Below, in pieces: positions 1 to 7,916 of a stretch of DNA of 64,000 nt (the stretch's first letter is position 1; each line of letters begins with the position of its first letter). The stretch lies in assembly GCF_013364275.1 (NCBI RefSeq), contig NZ_CP054932.1, positions 310,001-374,000 on the forward strand. Reading direction: 5' to 3'. The position numbers and the translations under genes were made by a program. The DNA comes from Actinomadura sp. NAK00032 (GTDB lineage Bacteria; Actinomycetota; Actinomycetes; Streptosporangiales; Streptosporangiaceae). Under the pieces are notes generated by a model. The model saw only the letters and a program-made list of their open reading frames with translations, was not told where the DNA came from and did no database searches.

Positions 1-303
1 TCCCTGGTCCGGGGTGGTGCGGTGCATTGCGAACAGCGGCCCGGGTTCCACTGCCTCGTACACGTCGAGCAGGGTCATCGACTCCAGCTCGCGTGCCAGC
101 GACCAGCCCGCGCCCACGCCCCGCCGGGACTCCACGAGCCCGGCCCTGCGCAGCTCGCCGAGCAGTCGTCTGATCACCACGGGGTTGGTGTTCGCGCTGG
201 TCGCGATCTGCTCTGAGGTGGCGACCTCATGGCCCTGGCGCTGGTAGAGGCCGATCCAGGCCAGCGCGTGGGCGGCGATGGTCAGCCTGCTGTTGGCGCT
301 CAT
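1..303 (-). CDS. Rrf2-family transcriptional regulator (3' end cut by window)
   Basis: I translated this strand by hand. It begins MSANSRLTIAAHAL and stays open to the left window edge, so about 100 N-terminal residues are visible. An alpha-helical start is followed by a winged helix-turn-helix with the segment TSEQIATSANTNPVVIRRLL (about residues 27-46) and then the wing (GVGAGWSLAREL). This is the N-terminal half of Rrf2 proteins of the YwnA type. No Fe-S cysteine cluster can be judged because the C-terminus is missing. The gene is divergent from the SDR at 428, and two inverted repeats lie between them, so it probably represses itself and that dehydrogenase. The family call is firm; the effector is unknown. 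Confidence 0.85.
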   Translation of the reverse strand, partial: MSANSRLTIAAHALAWIGLYQRQGHEVATSEQIATSANTNPVVIRRLLGELRRAGLVESRRGVGAGWSLARELESMTLLDVYEAVEPGPLFAMHRTTPDQG

Positions 304-333
304 GGGCTCCTCCTCTCGGCCACAACGCTTCAT

Positions 334-393
334 GTTACGGCAGTCGTAACAGGGAAGGTTGCAACGGGTTGTCGTAACAATTAATGTTGCGAC
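334..393. promoter_or_regulatory. Two inverted repeats and a promoter between Rrf2 gene and SDR gene
   Basis: GTTACG-5 nt-CGTAAC (334-350) is a perfect repeat. GTCGTAAC-7 nt-GTTGCGAC (371-393) matches at 7 of 8 positions. The two share the half-site GTCGTAAC. A sigma-70-like promoter for the SDR fits TTGCAA (359-364), a 17-nt spacer and TAATGT (382-387), so the second repeat covers the -10 box. This is a classic repressor layout, and the divergent Rrf2 protein is the likely ligand. Binding itself is inferred. Confidence 0.6.
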
Positions 394-427
394 TGTCGGA
401 AAGGGATCAATCAACGAGGTGAGAAGA

Positions 428-1183
428 ATGAGCAGGCCACTCACGGGCAAGGTCGCCCTGGTCACCGGGGGATCGCGCGGACTGGGAGCCGCGACCGTAC
501 GGCTGCTGGCCGAGCAGGGCGCCGACGTCGCCTTCACCTACGTCAGCTCCGAGAAGCAGGCGCAGGCCGTCGTCGACGAGGTGCACGGCAAGGGAGCGAA
601 GGCCGTCGCCTTCAAGTCCGACCAGGCGGACACGAGCCGGGCGCCGGCGCTGATCAACGACGTGGTCGCGCACTTCGGCGGCCTGGACATCCTCGTCAAC
701 AACGCGGCGATCTCGGTGGAGCAGGGCCGCACGGTGGACGACCCGGACGCCGACACCGCCGCACTGGACCGGATGCACGCCACCAACTACCTCGGCGTGA
801 TCGCCGTCATCCGGGCCGCCTCCCGAGTGCTGCGCACGGGCGGCCGCATCATCACGGTGAGTTCCGGACTGGGCTCCCGGGTCGGCGTCCCGGGCGTTGC
901 CGACTACTCGGCGACCAAGTCAGGCATCGAGAGGTACACCATGGGGGTCGCACGGGACCTCGGGCCCCGCGACATCACGGCCAACGTCGTGGAAGCCGGG
1001 CTGATGGACAGCGGCATGCAACCGCCGGACCCCGACACCCTCAAGGCCCTGCTCAGCTCGCTGTCCCTGCAACGCATGGGGCACCCCGACGAAATCGCCG
1101 CGGCGATCGCCTTCCTGGCGAGCCCCGCCGCGTCGTACGTCACGGGCGCGGTGCTGGACGCCCACGGCGGCTACAACGCCTGA
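428..1183 (+). CDS. SDR-family NAD(P)-dependent oxidoreductase
   Basis: A classical short-chain dehydrogenase of 251 residues. The cofactor motif TGGSRGLG is at residues 13-20, NNAA follows strand 4, the catalytic Ser is near 144-145, and Tyr160 and Lys164 form YSATK. The C-terminal GG.. strand typical of FabG-like enzymes is present. The start at 428 is preferred over an in-frame upstream codon at 359 because GAGGTGAGAAG lies just upstream and the SDR fold begins at residue 5. The promoter overlaps a palindrome, so the gene is probably controlled by the divergent Rrf2 regulator. The substrate cannot be told from sequence. Confidence 0.9.
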   Translation: MSRPLTGKVALVTGGSRGLGAATVRLLAEQGADVAFTYVSSEKQAQAVVDEVHGKGAKAVAFKSDQADTSRAPALINDVVAHFGGLDILVNNAAISVEQGRTVDDPDADTAALDRMHATNYLGVIAVIRAASRVLRTGGRIITVSSGLGSRVGVPGVADYSATKSGIERYTMGVARDLGPRDITANVVEAGLMDSGMQPPDPDTLKALLSSLSLQRMGHPDEIAAAIAFLASPAASYVTGAVLDAHGGYNA

Positions 1184-1202
1184 ACCCGAACCCCTGCCGC
1201 GT

Positions 1203-1230
1203 GCCCCGAAGGACATCGCGTCTTCGGGGC
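1203..1230 (+). terminator. Hairpin after the SDR gene
   Basis: GCCCCGAAG (near 1203-1211) pairs with CTTCGGGGC (1222-1230) around a 10-nt loop, 20 bases past the SDR stop. There is no T-run, as is common for actinobacterial terminators. Confidence 0.5.
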
Positions 1231-1579
1231 GCGCACCGCCGACGACCCGCGTGTGCGTGGACACGCCTCAAGAAGCCCGGATCGTGATCGTGTTACGAGC
1301 TCTAAGCGAGTAGGTCGACATCTACGAGCCCTCTCGCCTCGTCGGGTTGGACGTGCGCGAAGGGGGGCCGCGCGACCCTCAGCCCCCCGCGGGCCGGAGG
1401 GCACGCCCGCGCGAATCCGTCTGTCACAGCGTCTCGCCGTTCGCGCGGGCGCACCCTCCGGGACGGGGGTGGGTGCTAACGCGCTTGCTGACAACGAGGT
1501 CGGATGACCTTGGACGGGCGGGAGGTCGCCGCGCTGGCCAGGAGACACCGGGAGACATGCCTGGACCGCCGTGATCTTG

Positions 1580-1626
1580 CTACGGATCAGAAGGTCAGGG
1601 GTCCGAATCCCTTCGGGTGCGCACCA
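1580..1626 (+). other. 3' half of tRNA-Arg(ACG): probable att-site remnant
   Basis: Reading from the anticodon loop (CTACGGA) through the 3' anticodon strand, the T-arm (AGGGG, loop TCCGAAT, CCCTT), acceptor strand CGGGTGC and a final ACCA, this is the 3' half of a tRNA-Arg with anticodon ACG. No 5' half precedes it, so it is not a working tRNA. The T-loop has C in place of the invariant second T, which also suggests decay. Tyrosine integrases commonly use exactly this segment, anticodon loop to 3' end, as the attachment core. A decayed integrase reads toward it 60 bp away. Confidence 0.7.
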
Positions 1627-1632
1627 GGTCAG

Positions 1633-1663
1633 AGCCCCCTTGCGATCGTGCAAGGGGGCTTTT
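1633..1663 (+). terminator. Intrinsic terminator behind the tRNA fragment
   Basis: AGCCCCCTTGC (1633-1643) and GCAAGGGGGCT (1650-1660) form a perfect 11-bp stem with a 6-nt loop, followed by TTTT. It is the best canonical terminator in the window and is placed as expected for the original tRNA gene. Confidence 0.8.
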
Positions 1664-1689
1664 GCGTGCGCCATGGGAGCCGTGAGCAC

Positions 1690-1935
1690 CCGGTCGGGCC
1701 TCGAAGAGGGCGCGGCTCAGCGACTCAGCCGCTCTCGGTGAGCAGATGCCCATGGACGTCCTTTGTGGTCGCGATGGACGTGTGTCCGCGGATCGTCGGA
1801 GACGGCGTGGGACGGCGTCCATTGCGCCAGCATCTGCGAGGTTCCCGAGTGGCGCAGCTTATGCGGATGCCAGTGGCCGAGGCCCGCCCGCTCGGCCGGC
1901 TTGGAGAAAGCGTCCATGGGAGTGTCGACGAGATG
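1690..1935 (-). pseudogene. Tyrosine recombinase (integrase) C-terminal remnant, frameshifted
   Basis: On the minus strand one frame reads AERAGLGHWHPHKLRHSGTS (about 1890-1830), holding the HxLRHS box of phage-type integrases with the catalytic His and Arg. Near 1798 the homology shifts to another frame, which continues RGHTSIATTKDVHGHLL, the box with the second catalytic His and the region just before the nucleophile. After that a stop and a third frame (AAESLSRALF) resemble the usual C-terminal tail. At least two frameshifts break the gene, and nothing upstream of about 1935 reads as the N-terminal domain. It was probably the integrase that used the adjacent tRNA-Arg site. Confidence 0.75.
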
Positions 1936-2111
1936 CGGAGTCAGGACGAGCGTCCGGCATTCGTCTCCCCGGCCGTGAGCCTTCCTGCCGCTCGGGGGCG
2001 TACGGTCGCTTGCGGATCACGGTAAGTGGCCGCTGGGTTGGATGGGTGCTGGTTTCAAGATCGTGGGCCGATGTCTTCCCCAGTGGCGGCGACCGCTGTC
2101 TCTTGCAGCGA

Positions 2112-2579
2112 TCAAGGGCTGGATGTGAGGGCAGCCGCCTCGCGCACTGCGCGTTCGTAGTGGTTCCGTTGGAATGTGAAGGGGCCGAAGCTTCCGTAGT
2201 CGCGCGTGGGGCGGTGGGGCTGAGCAAACCCTTGCCAGGTCACCAGGTCGTCATCAATGAGCACGCGCGCTTCAAGCGGCCAGCAGCCGACCTCGCCGCA
2301 GTCACAGCCGAGAAAGGCGATCGCGCCGCGCTTCGTCCAGTAGGTGGAGTCCGGTCGTCCCATGAGGTAGGCGGTCAGGTCGCCGAAGTTGAAGTAATCG
2401 AGCACGATCCCGGCGTATGCGCCAGGTGCGTCATGGCCGGCGGCGTGCTCGAAGCCGGAGACGAGGTCCACAAGGCTGACGTTGTCGATGTACGGCAGGA
2501 GTTCGCGTGCGGGGGCAGGGCCGTCCCCCCAAGGCCGAACATCGAAACGGACCTTGCGCATGAGCGGCGAAGTTGGCAT
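2112..2579 (-). CDS. Conserved hypothetical protein, 155 aa
   Basis: A cytoplasmic protein without signal peptide or membrane segment. It starts at 2579 or, six codons later, at 2561 (MRKVRFDV); neither has a clear ribosome site. It is rich in aromatic residues and has one compact cluster CDCGEVGCW (about residues 92-100) that could bind a metal or be structural, plus conserved-looking segments such as YFNFGDLTAYLMGRPDSTYW. I do not recognise a characterised family. It lies between the integration scar and a transporter gene, so it could be cargo of a lost element or ordinary chromosome. Codon use is in line with the surroundings. Confidence 0.6.
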   Translation of the reverse strand: MPTSPLMRKVRFDVRPWGDGPAPARELLPYIDNVSLVDLVSGFEHAAGHDAPGAYAGIVLDYFNFGDLTAYLMGRPDSTYWTKRGAIAFLGCDCGEVGCWPLEARVLIDDDLVTWQGFAQPHRPTRDYGSFGPFTFQRNHYERAVREAAALTSSP

Positions 2580-2704
2580 GGAGCAAGTTTGCCGCTGGTT
2601 CCCGAGATCCGGTGAAGCGCTGATCGGCGTGCGGGGCAGGTTGCGATCGGCGGCCGCGGTTTTGTACGTCCCAGGCTGCGGTGGGTGGACGGGCTCCGCG
2701 TGGC

Positions 2705-2734
2705 GGCGCCCCCGCCTTGGGGGGCGGGGGCGCC
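2705..2734 (-). terminator. Strong hairpin after the acetate-transporter gene
   Basis: GGCGCCCCCGCC (2705-2716) and GGCGGGGGCGCC (2723-2734) form a perfect 12-bp stem with a 6-nt loop. It starts 8 bp beyond the stop of the minus-strand gene at 2742. Confidence 0.65.
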
Positions 2735-2741
2735 GGGGTGG

Positions 2742-3377
2742 TCAGCGGGGGTGGGGGCCGGCGCTTGGGGCCAGGTGGGTGAACAAGGGGCGGCCTACGC
2801 CCAGGAACGTGCGGCCCAGCATGCCGTTGATGATGCCGGCGGCGGAGGCGTACCAGGCGCAGATGGCGGTGAGGATGCCGATGTAGCCGCCGATCTTGAT
2901 GGTGGTCTCGCTGCCGGCGAAGTTGCCGATGAACAGGATGATCTCCGTGGCCTCCAGGGCGACGAACACCGCGAGGACGGCCTGGTTGACCTGCGTGGCC
3001 CACAGCATCATGTAGGTGTTGAAGATCGCGAAGGCCAGCAGGATCCAGCCGAGGTCGTTGGCCTCCTGGGCGGGGGTCGTGCCGCCGGCGACGAGGACGA
3101 CGTACAGTCCGAGGCCGATCCAGAAGCCGCCGTACGAGGAGAAGGCCGTCGCGCCGAACACGTTGCGGTTGCGGAACTCCCACATGCCCGCCAGGAGCTG
3201 GACGAGACCGCCGTAGCCGAGGGCGTAGCCGAGCCAGGCGTCGGTGCCGTCGGTCCAGGCGGCGTTCTTGGCGGACAGCAGGAACGTGGTCAGGGCGAAG
3301 GCCGCGAGGCCCAGGGGCGCCGGGTCGGCGACCGCCGGCGGTGTCTGCGGGGTGGACTCTTGCTCGACGTGGGTCAT
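2742..3377 (-). CDS. GPR1/FUN34/YaaH-family acetate transporter (SatP-like)
   Basis: A 211-residue integral membrane protein with six hydrophobic helices. It carries the family signature near the N-terminus, ADPAPLGLAAFALTTFLLS, and the NxYMxLW-type helix (FNTYMMLWATQVNQAV). Members of the AceTr family take up acetate or succinate, probably with protons. The start at 3377 is chosen because GGAGG lies just upstream; an open frame reaches 3542 but encodes nothing family-like. It has a 520-bp upstream region to itself and a strong hairpin downstream, so it is probably transcribed alone. The exact substrate is inferred from the family. Confidence 0.88.
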   Translation of the reverse strand: MTHVEQESTPQTPPAVADPAPLGLAAFALTTFLLSAKNAAWTDGTDAWLGYALGYGGLVQLLAGMWEFRNRNVFGATAFSSYGGFWIGLGLYVVLVAGGTTPAQEANDLGWILLAFAIFNTYMMLWATQVNQAVLAVFVALEATEIILFIGNFAGSETTIKIGGYIGILTAICAWYASAAGIINGMLGRTFLGVGRPLFTHLAPSAGPHPR

Positions 3378-3898
3378 GGTGCCTCCCTGGTGGAGTCCCA
3401 TCGCCGTGTCTCGCTCGGTCTCGGGTGGGCCGGGCAGGGATGGACGAAGGAATGCGACAGCGGACGTCGGGGATGGCCGCACCGCCGCGAACGGGACTGG
3501 CGTCGTCCCATAGTGATCCGACCTCACCGTCATGCCAGGCATCCGGCGCGATTCGGACGGCGTCAGATGCGTCCTGAACTGCGGGGACCGTTATCTGGGA
3601 GCGGTCCCCGTTTCGGATGATAACTCCCGCGAGCCGTCCGGTCAGGACCCGGTTCACGGGATATTCCCGACCTATCGCCACAAACTTAGCTGGTCAAAGT
3701 TGAATTGGCGGGGTGTGGGCGCTTCGGGGGAGTGAGGACGTGACTGGCTTGGTGGGTGGATTGCTTTCTTGTGGTCGTGCGGCCACGTTTGGCGGGTGTG
3801 GTCTTGGTCCTGGGTGACCCGCATTTAAGTTAGTAATGCGAATAATCGGCAAGACGTAGTAAACACGTGACCGGGGTGGGTGGAGCTGAAAGGGATGC
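3378..3898. other. Intergenic region upstream of the transporter
   Basis: No gene is supported here. The segment is clearly less GC-rich than its neighbours, with AT-rich patches near 3660-3700 and 3820-3870. CGCATT (3820-3825) and AATGCG (3835-3840) form a 6-bp inverted repeat with a 9-nt spacer. It probably contains the transporter promoter and the end of the SDR/hydrolase transcript. Confidence 0.5.
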
Positions 3899-4756
3899 CT
3901 AATCGACCACGGCGTCGCTGTAGGTCGGCGTGTCGCCCAGCATGGCGCGGTGGGAGCGGGGCCGGTTGCCGTCGATGTCGGTGACGCCCAGCTCCGCGCC
4001 GAGTTCGGCGCCGATGAGCACCTGACCGGTCCAGCGCATCCGGTCGGGGTGCCGGGCGAGGGCGTCGATCACCCGTCCGCTGAACTCCGGGGACTCCGCG
4101 CCCGCGGCGAACGACTGGTAGCGGTCGGGGACGCCCTCGAAGAGCGCCTTGTTGCGCTCGGTTTTGAGGAGGCCCATCCAGAGCGAGACGGCGGCGACGT
4201 TGTAGGGCTTGAAGTCCACGGCCATGTCGTGGGCCATCTTGTCGACGGCGGCCTTGCCTGCGCCGTAGGCGGGGCCGTGCATGTAGCAGCGGCCGCCGAA
4301 GGACGAGGTGTTGACGACGAGGCCCGCGTTGTTCTTGACGAGCAGCGGGGCGGCGTAGTAGCTCGCCACGTAGGCCGACCGCATTCCGACGTCGAACATG
4401 CTCTGGAGCGCCAGCGGCTTCTCCCAGAAGGGGCCCTTGCTGGCCAGGCCGTCGGGGATCGTGAAGGCGTTGTTGACGAGGACGTCCAACGCCCCCGACT
4501 CCCGCTCGACCTGCTTGAACAGGGCCTCGACCTGGGCGTCGTCGGAGTGGTCGCAGATCACCGGGACGCCGGTGCCGCCGCGCTCGGTGATCTCCTTCGC
4601 GGTGGCGAGGACCGTCCCGGGCAGGTCGGACTCGGTGCGCGTCCGTCCGGTCACGTAGACCGTCGCGCCGGTCTCCCCGAGGGCCAGCGCGATTCCCTTT
4701 CCGGCGCCGCGGCTCGCCCCGGTGACGACCGCGACGCGGTTCTCGGTCAGACCCAT
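3899..4756 (-). CDS. SDR-family oxidoreductase (DHRS1-like)
   Basis: A 285-residue short-chain dehydrogenase. The cofactor loop TGASRGAGKGIA is at residues 12-23, TGRT follows strand 2, NNAF replaces NNAG, and the catalytic Tyr and Lys are in YGAGK. The protein is longer than a FabG-type SDR, as is usual for DHRS1-like members. The ATG at 4756 overlaps the last 10 bases of the upstream alpha/beta hydrolase, so the two are translationally coupled and probably act on the same compound. An in-frame extension to 5098 is only the antisense-free shadow of that hydrolase. Confidence 0.88.
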   Translation of the reverse strand: MGLTENRVAVVTGASRGAGKGIALALGETGATVYVTGRTRTESDLPGTVLATAKEITERGGTGVPVICDHSDDAQVEALFKQVERESGALDVLVNNAFTIPDGLASKGPFWEKPLALQSMFDVGMRSAYVASYYAAPLLVKNNAGLVVNTSSFGGRCYMHGPAYGAGKAAVDKMAHDMAVDFKPYNVAAVSLWMGLLKTERNKALFEGVPDRYQSFAAGAESPEFSGRVIDALARHPDRMRWTGQVLIGAELGAELGVTDIDGNRPRSHRAMLGDTPTYSDAVVD

Positions 4757-5730
4757 TCGTTCCTCCCCGCCGCGAGGAATTCGAGCATCGCCGCGGTCGT
4801 CTCGCCGGATTTCTCCATCTGCATCATGTGCCCGGCCTTTTTGATCATCCGGACCGCTCGCAGATCGTCGTAGTGGTCGCCGAGGTGGTTCAGCGGGTCG
4901 TCGCCGTGCCACGCCTCCAGGTCGACGTCCTGCTCGCTTCCGATGAAATAGAAGGGGACGGGGTTCTTCTTCCGTCCCGCATACGGCTTCCGGTACTCCC
5001 AGGAAAGGTCCATGGCGCGGTACCAGTTCAGTCCGCCGGTGAAGCCGCTGCGGCTGTAGTCGGCGACGTAGAACTCCAGTTCCGTTTCCGTCAGCCATGT
5101 CCAGGGGAGGGGCGGTGTTTCCGGAAGGGCGTCGATATAGGTCGTCCCGGACGGCTTCCGCCAGACGTCGAGGTAGTGGTAATCGCTGGAAAGCGCGTAG
5201 AAGAGCTTGCGCAGGAATGCGCGGGGCGCGGCGGCTAGGTCGCGGTCGGCGGCGCCGGGCTCGGCGGTGAAGTAGTTGATGTGGTTGAAGTGCTTGCGGC
5301 CCTGCCGGGCGGCGATCGCCAGCGGCGGCTCGGCGGACGGCGTGATGAACGGGTTCTCCAGCCCGATGATCGCCGCGATCCGCTCGGGGTGGTGGTAGGC
5401 GAGGTCGTAGGCGGCGAACAGGCCGAAGTCGAGGCCGCTGAACACCGCCTTCTCCGCGCCCAGGTGGTCGAGCAGGCCGGTCACGTCGGCGACGATGCGG
5501 TCCGGGACGTACTCGCGGTGGTCGGACGGCCCGCTGGTCTGCCCCATGCCGCGCATGTCGGGCGCCACGACGCGGAATCCGGCGTCCGCGATCGGGCCGA
5601 TCTGGTGCCGCCAGCTGAACCAGGTGTGCGGGAAGCCGTGCAGCAGGACGACGAGCGGCCCGGTTCCCTGCTCGACGTAGTGGACGTCGAGGCCGTTGAT
5701 CTTCGCGTACCGATGACTCCAGCCGGCCAT
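4747..5730 (-). CDS. Alpha/beta hydrolase, epoxide-hydrolase-like
   Basis: A 327-residue alpha/beta fold enzyme. The oxyanion box HGFPHTWFSW is near residue 32. The nucleophile elbow reads SGLDFG, giving an Asp nucleophile where serine hydrolases have Ser. A cap segment contains tyrosines (YSRSGF, NWYRAM), and the terminal His lies in AGHMMQMEK. An Asp nucleophile and cap tyrosines fit epoxide hydrolases or dehalogenases rather than esterases. The start at 5730 has AAGGAA upstream; open codons continue to 5796 without homology. It is coupled to the downstream SDR, suggesting hydrolysis followed by oxidation. The substrate is not deducible. Confidence 0.85.
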   Translation of the reverse strand: MAGWSHRYAKINGLDVHYVEQGTGPLVVLLHGFPHTWFSWRHQIGPIADAGFRVVAPDMRGMGQTSGPSDHREYVPDRIVADVTGLLDHLGAEKAVFSGLDFGLFAAYDLAYHHPERIAAIIGLENPFITPSAEPPLAIAARQGRKHFNHINYFTAEPGAADRDLAAAPRAFLRKLFYALSSDYHYLDVWRKPSGTTYIDALPETPPLPWTWLTETELEFYVADYSRSGFTGGLNWYRAMDLSWEYRKPYAGRKKNPVPFYFIGSEQDVDLEAWHGDDPLNHLGDHYDDLRAVRMIKKAGHMMQMEKSGETTAAMLEFLAAGRNEWV

Positions 5731-5809
5731 GCGCGGTTCCTTACGGGACGAGGCCATCCGACGATCGACTGTGCTGGACGCCGCCGCCCCCGACACCCGC
5801 CTGTCCCGC

Positions 5810-7162
5810 TCAGTGGGAGCGCCGGCCGTCCGCCACGGGGAACGTGACGCGGACGGTCGTGCCGGCGCCGGGGGCGGAGCGGAGTTCGGCGCGGCCGCCG
5901 TGGGCGGCGGCGATGGCGGCGACGATGGGGAGGCCGAGGCCGGTTCCGGCCGTGCCCTGGCCCGCGCGGTGGAAGCGTTCGAACGCGCGGGCGGCGTCCT
6001 CCGCCGACATGCCGGGCCCCTCGTCCGCCACCTCGATCAGGCCCGGGGCCAGACGGACGGTCGTAGGCGTCCCGGGGGGTGTGTGGGCGCGGACGTTGGC
6101 CAACAGGTTCGCCAGTACCTGCCGTATGCGCGCCTCGTCGACGTTCGCGACCAGGGTCTCGGGGGCGTCCAGCGTGAGGGGACGGTCGGGTTCGGCGGCG
6201 GCCGCGTCCGCGACGGCGTCCCGCGCCAGGGCCGCCAGGTCCGTCGGGACGGGCTGCAGGGACGTCTCGCGGTCCAGCCGGGCGAGCTCCAGCAGGTCGG
6301 TGACCAGGTCGTTCATGCGGCGGGCCTCGCCCTCGATGCGGCGCATCGCGTCCGGCAGCTCGGCGGGGCCGAGGGCGCCGTGCCGGTACAGCTCCGCGTA
6401 GCCCTGGATGGTCGTCAGCGGGGTGCGCAGCTCGTGGGACGCGTCGGCGGCGAACTCGCGGACCCGGGCCTCGGAGCGGCTGCGCGCCCAGAACGCCTGC
6501 TCGATCCGCTCCAGCATCACGTTGATGGCGGCGGCGAGCCGGGCGGCCTCGGTGCGGTCGCCGGGGCCGGGCATGCGGGCGCGCAGGTCGCCGCCGACGG
6601 TGATGGCGTGCGCGGTGGCGGCCATCCGGTCGAGCGGCAGCAGGCCGCGGCGGATGAGCCACCGGCCGAGCACGATCAGCGCGGCGAGCAGCAGCGCGGC
6701 CGTCGCGACCTCCGACAGCACCAGGTTCCGGACGGCCGAGTGGATCTCCGCGAGCGGCGCCGCGACGACGACGATGCCGTTCCGCCACGGGCGCGCGACG
6801 GCCCGCAGGCCCGGCAGGGAGAACGGTTCGAGGCCGCGGGCGCGGGCGGCCAGCTCGTCCGGGCCGAGCTTCTCGATCGCGGTGACGGCCGACGCCGGGT
6901 CCGGGACGTCGCCGCTGAGGACCCGGACCCGTCCCGTCCGCCCGACGGCCAGCACCACGAACTGCGCGGGGGCGGCCCCCTGCTCGGGCAGGCCGGGGCG
7001 CAGCAGCCGCGTCACGGCGCGGTCGCGGGTGGCCTGGAGCTGCTCGTCCACCCGGTGCATCAGGTAGCCGTTCAGGACGAGCGCGCTGACCGCGCCCATG
7101 ATCGCGAGCCCGGCGGTCGTGACGGCGAGGAGGCCGGCCAGCAGCCGGGCGTTGAGCGTCAT
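5810..7162 (-). CDS. Sensor histidine kinase of a two-component system
   Basis: A 450-residue membrane kinase. TM1 is about residues 5-28, an extracytoplasmic sensor domain of about 120 residues follows, then TM2 (VATAALLLAALIVLGRWLI) and a HAMP linker. The H-box is ASHELRTPLTTIQGY with His near 241, the N-box is VLANLLANVRAH, then DEGPGM and GTGLGLPIV for ATP binding. The ATG overlaps the stop of the response regulator by four bases, so it is translationally coupled to it. The periplasmic ligand is unknown. The conserved Asn of the N-box is present, so the kinase looks active. Confidence 0.93.
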   Translation of the reverse strand: MTLNARLLAGLLAVTTAGLAIMGAVSALVLNGYLMHRVDEQLQATRDRAVTRLLRPGLPEQGAAPAQFVVLAVGRTGRVRVLSGDVPDPASAVTAIEKLGPDELAARARGLEPFSLPGLRAVARPWRNGIVVVAAPLAEIHSAVRNLVLSEVATAALLLAALIVLGRWLIRRGLLPLDRMAATAHAITVGGDLRARMPGPGDRTEAARLAAAINVMLERIEQAFWARSRSEARVREFAADASHELRTPLTTIQGYAELYRHGALGPAELPDAMRRIEGEARRMNDLVTDLLELARLDRETSLQPVPTDLAALARDAVADAAAAEPDRPLTLDAPETLVANVDEARIRQVLANLLANVRAHTPPGTPTTVRLAPGLIEVADEGPGMSAEDAARAFERFHRAGQGTAGTGLGLPIVAAIAAAHGGRAELRSAPGAGTTVRVTFPVADGRRSH

Positions 7163-7848
7163 GGCCGCAGCGAGTAGCCGATGCCGCGCCGGGTGTGGAT
7201 CAGCGGCCCGCCGAGCGGGTCGAGCTTGCGGCGCAGGTAGCTGATGTAGGTCTCGACGACCTGCGGGTTGCCGTGGTCCCAGCCCCACACGCCGGCGAGC
7301 AGCTGCCCGCGCGACAGGACGGCGCCCGCGTTGCGCATCAGGTAGGCGAGCAGGCGGAACTCGGTCGGGGACAGGTCGACGTCGACGCCGCCGCGGCGGA
7401 CCGTCCAGTGGGCCTCGTCGAGTTCGAGGTCGGCGACCCGCAGGACGGTGCCCGCGTCCACCGGGGACCGGGGCGGGGCGACCCGGCGCAGCACGGCCCG
7501 CACCCGCGCGATCAGCGCCTCGATCGAGAATGGCTTGGTGACGTAGTCGTCGCCGCCGAGGGTGAGGCCGGTGACCGTGTCGGACGGCGTGTCCTTCGCG
7601 GTCAGGAAGATCACCGGGACCTGGTCGCCGTCGGCGCGGAGCCGCCGGCACACCTCGAAGCCGTCGACGCCGGGGAGCATGACGTCCAGCAGCACGAGGT
7701 CGGGCCGCTCGCGGCGGGCCGCGCGCAGCGCCTCCTCGCCGGTGGCGGCGGTGACGGTCGCGAAGCCGTGGAAGCGCAGCGCGACCTCGATCAGGTCGCG
7801 GATGTTGGCCTCGTCGTCCACGACGAGCACCCGCCGGCTCTCGCTCAT
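7159..7848 (-). CDS. OmpR/PhoB-family response regulator
   Basis: A 229-residue regulator. The receiver domain has the acidic pair Asp11-Asp12, phospho-acceptor Asp55 in LVLLDVMLPG and the conserved Lys in FLTAKD. A linker leads to a C-terminal winged helix (DLSPTEFRLLAYLMRN ... VVETYISYLRRKL). It is first in a two-gene unit with the kinase. A 6-bp inverted repeat at 7880-7896 lies 32 bp upstream of its start and could be its own binding site. The next gene upstream encodes a secreted protein on the same strand and may belong to the same regulon. Confidence 0.94.
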   Translation of the reverse strand: MSESRRVLVVDDEANIRDLIEVALRFHGFATVTAATGEEALRAARRERPDLVLLDVMLPGVDGFEVCRRLRADGDQVPVIFLTAKDTPSDTVTGLTLGGDDYVTKPFSIEALIARVRAVLRRVAPPRSPVDAGTVLRVADLELDEAHWTVRRGGVDVDLSPTEFRLLAYLMRNAGAVLSRGQLLAGVWGWDHGNPQVVETYISYLRRKLDPLGGPLIHTRRGIGYSLRP

Positions 7849-7879
7849 CGCCCCCTCTTCGCTCCGCGCGCGCAGACGA

Positions 7880-7896
7880 ACCTTCCGTCAGAAGGT
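7880..7896. promoter_or_regulatory. Inverted repeat before the response-regulator gene
   Basis: ACCTTC-5 nt-GAAGGT is a perfect 6-bp inverted repeat between the stop at 7917 and the start at 7848. It may be an operator for autoregulation or a short terminator of the preceding gene. No T-run follows, so an operator is slightly favoured. Confidence 0.4.
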
Positions 7897-7916
7897 ACCG
7901 TCCGACTCCTGCGGCG

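Noticed and set aside
1580..1626. A functional tRNA-Arg gene
   Set aside because: Upstream bases do not form the acceptor 5' strand or D-arm, and the T-loop has a changed invariant base. Only the 3' half is present.
2482..3620. Plus-strand open frames opposite the acetate transporter
   Set aside because: Their composition is typical of reverse-frame shadows, and the minus-strand gene has clear membrane helices and a ribosome site.
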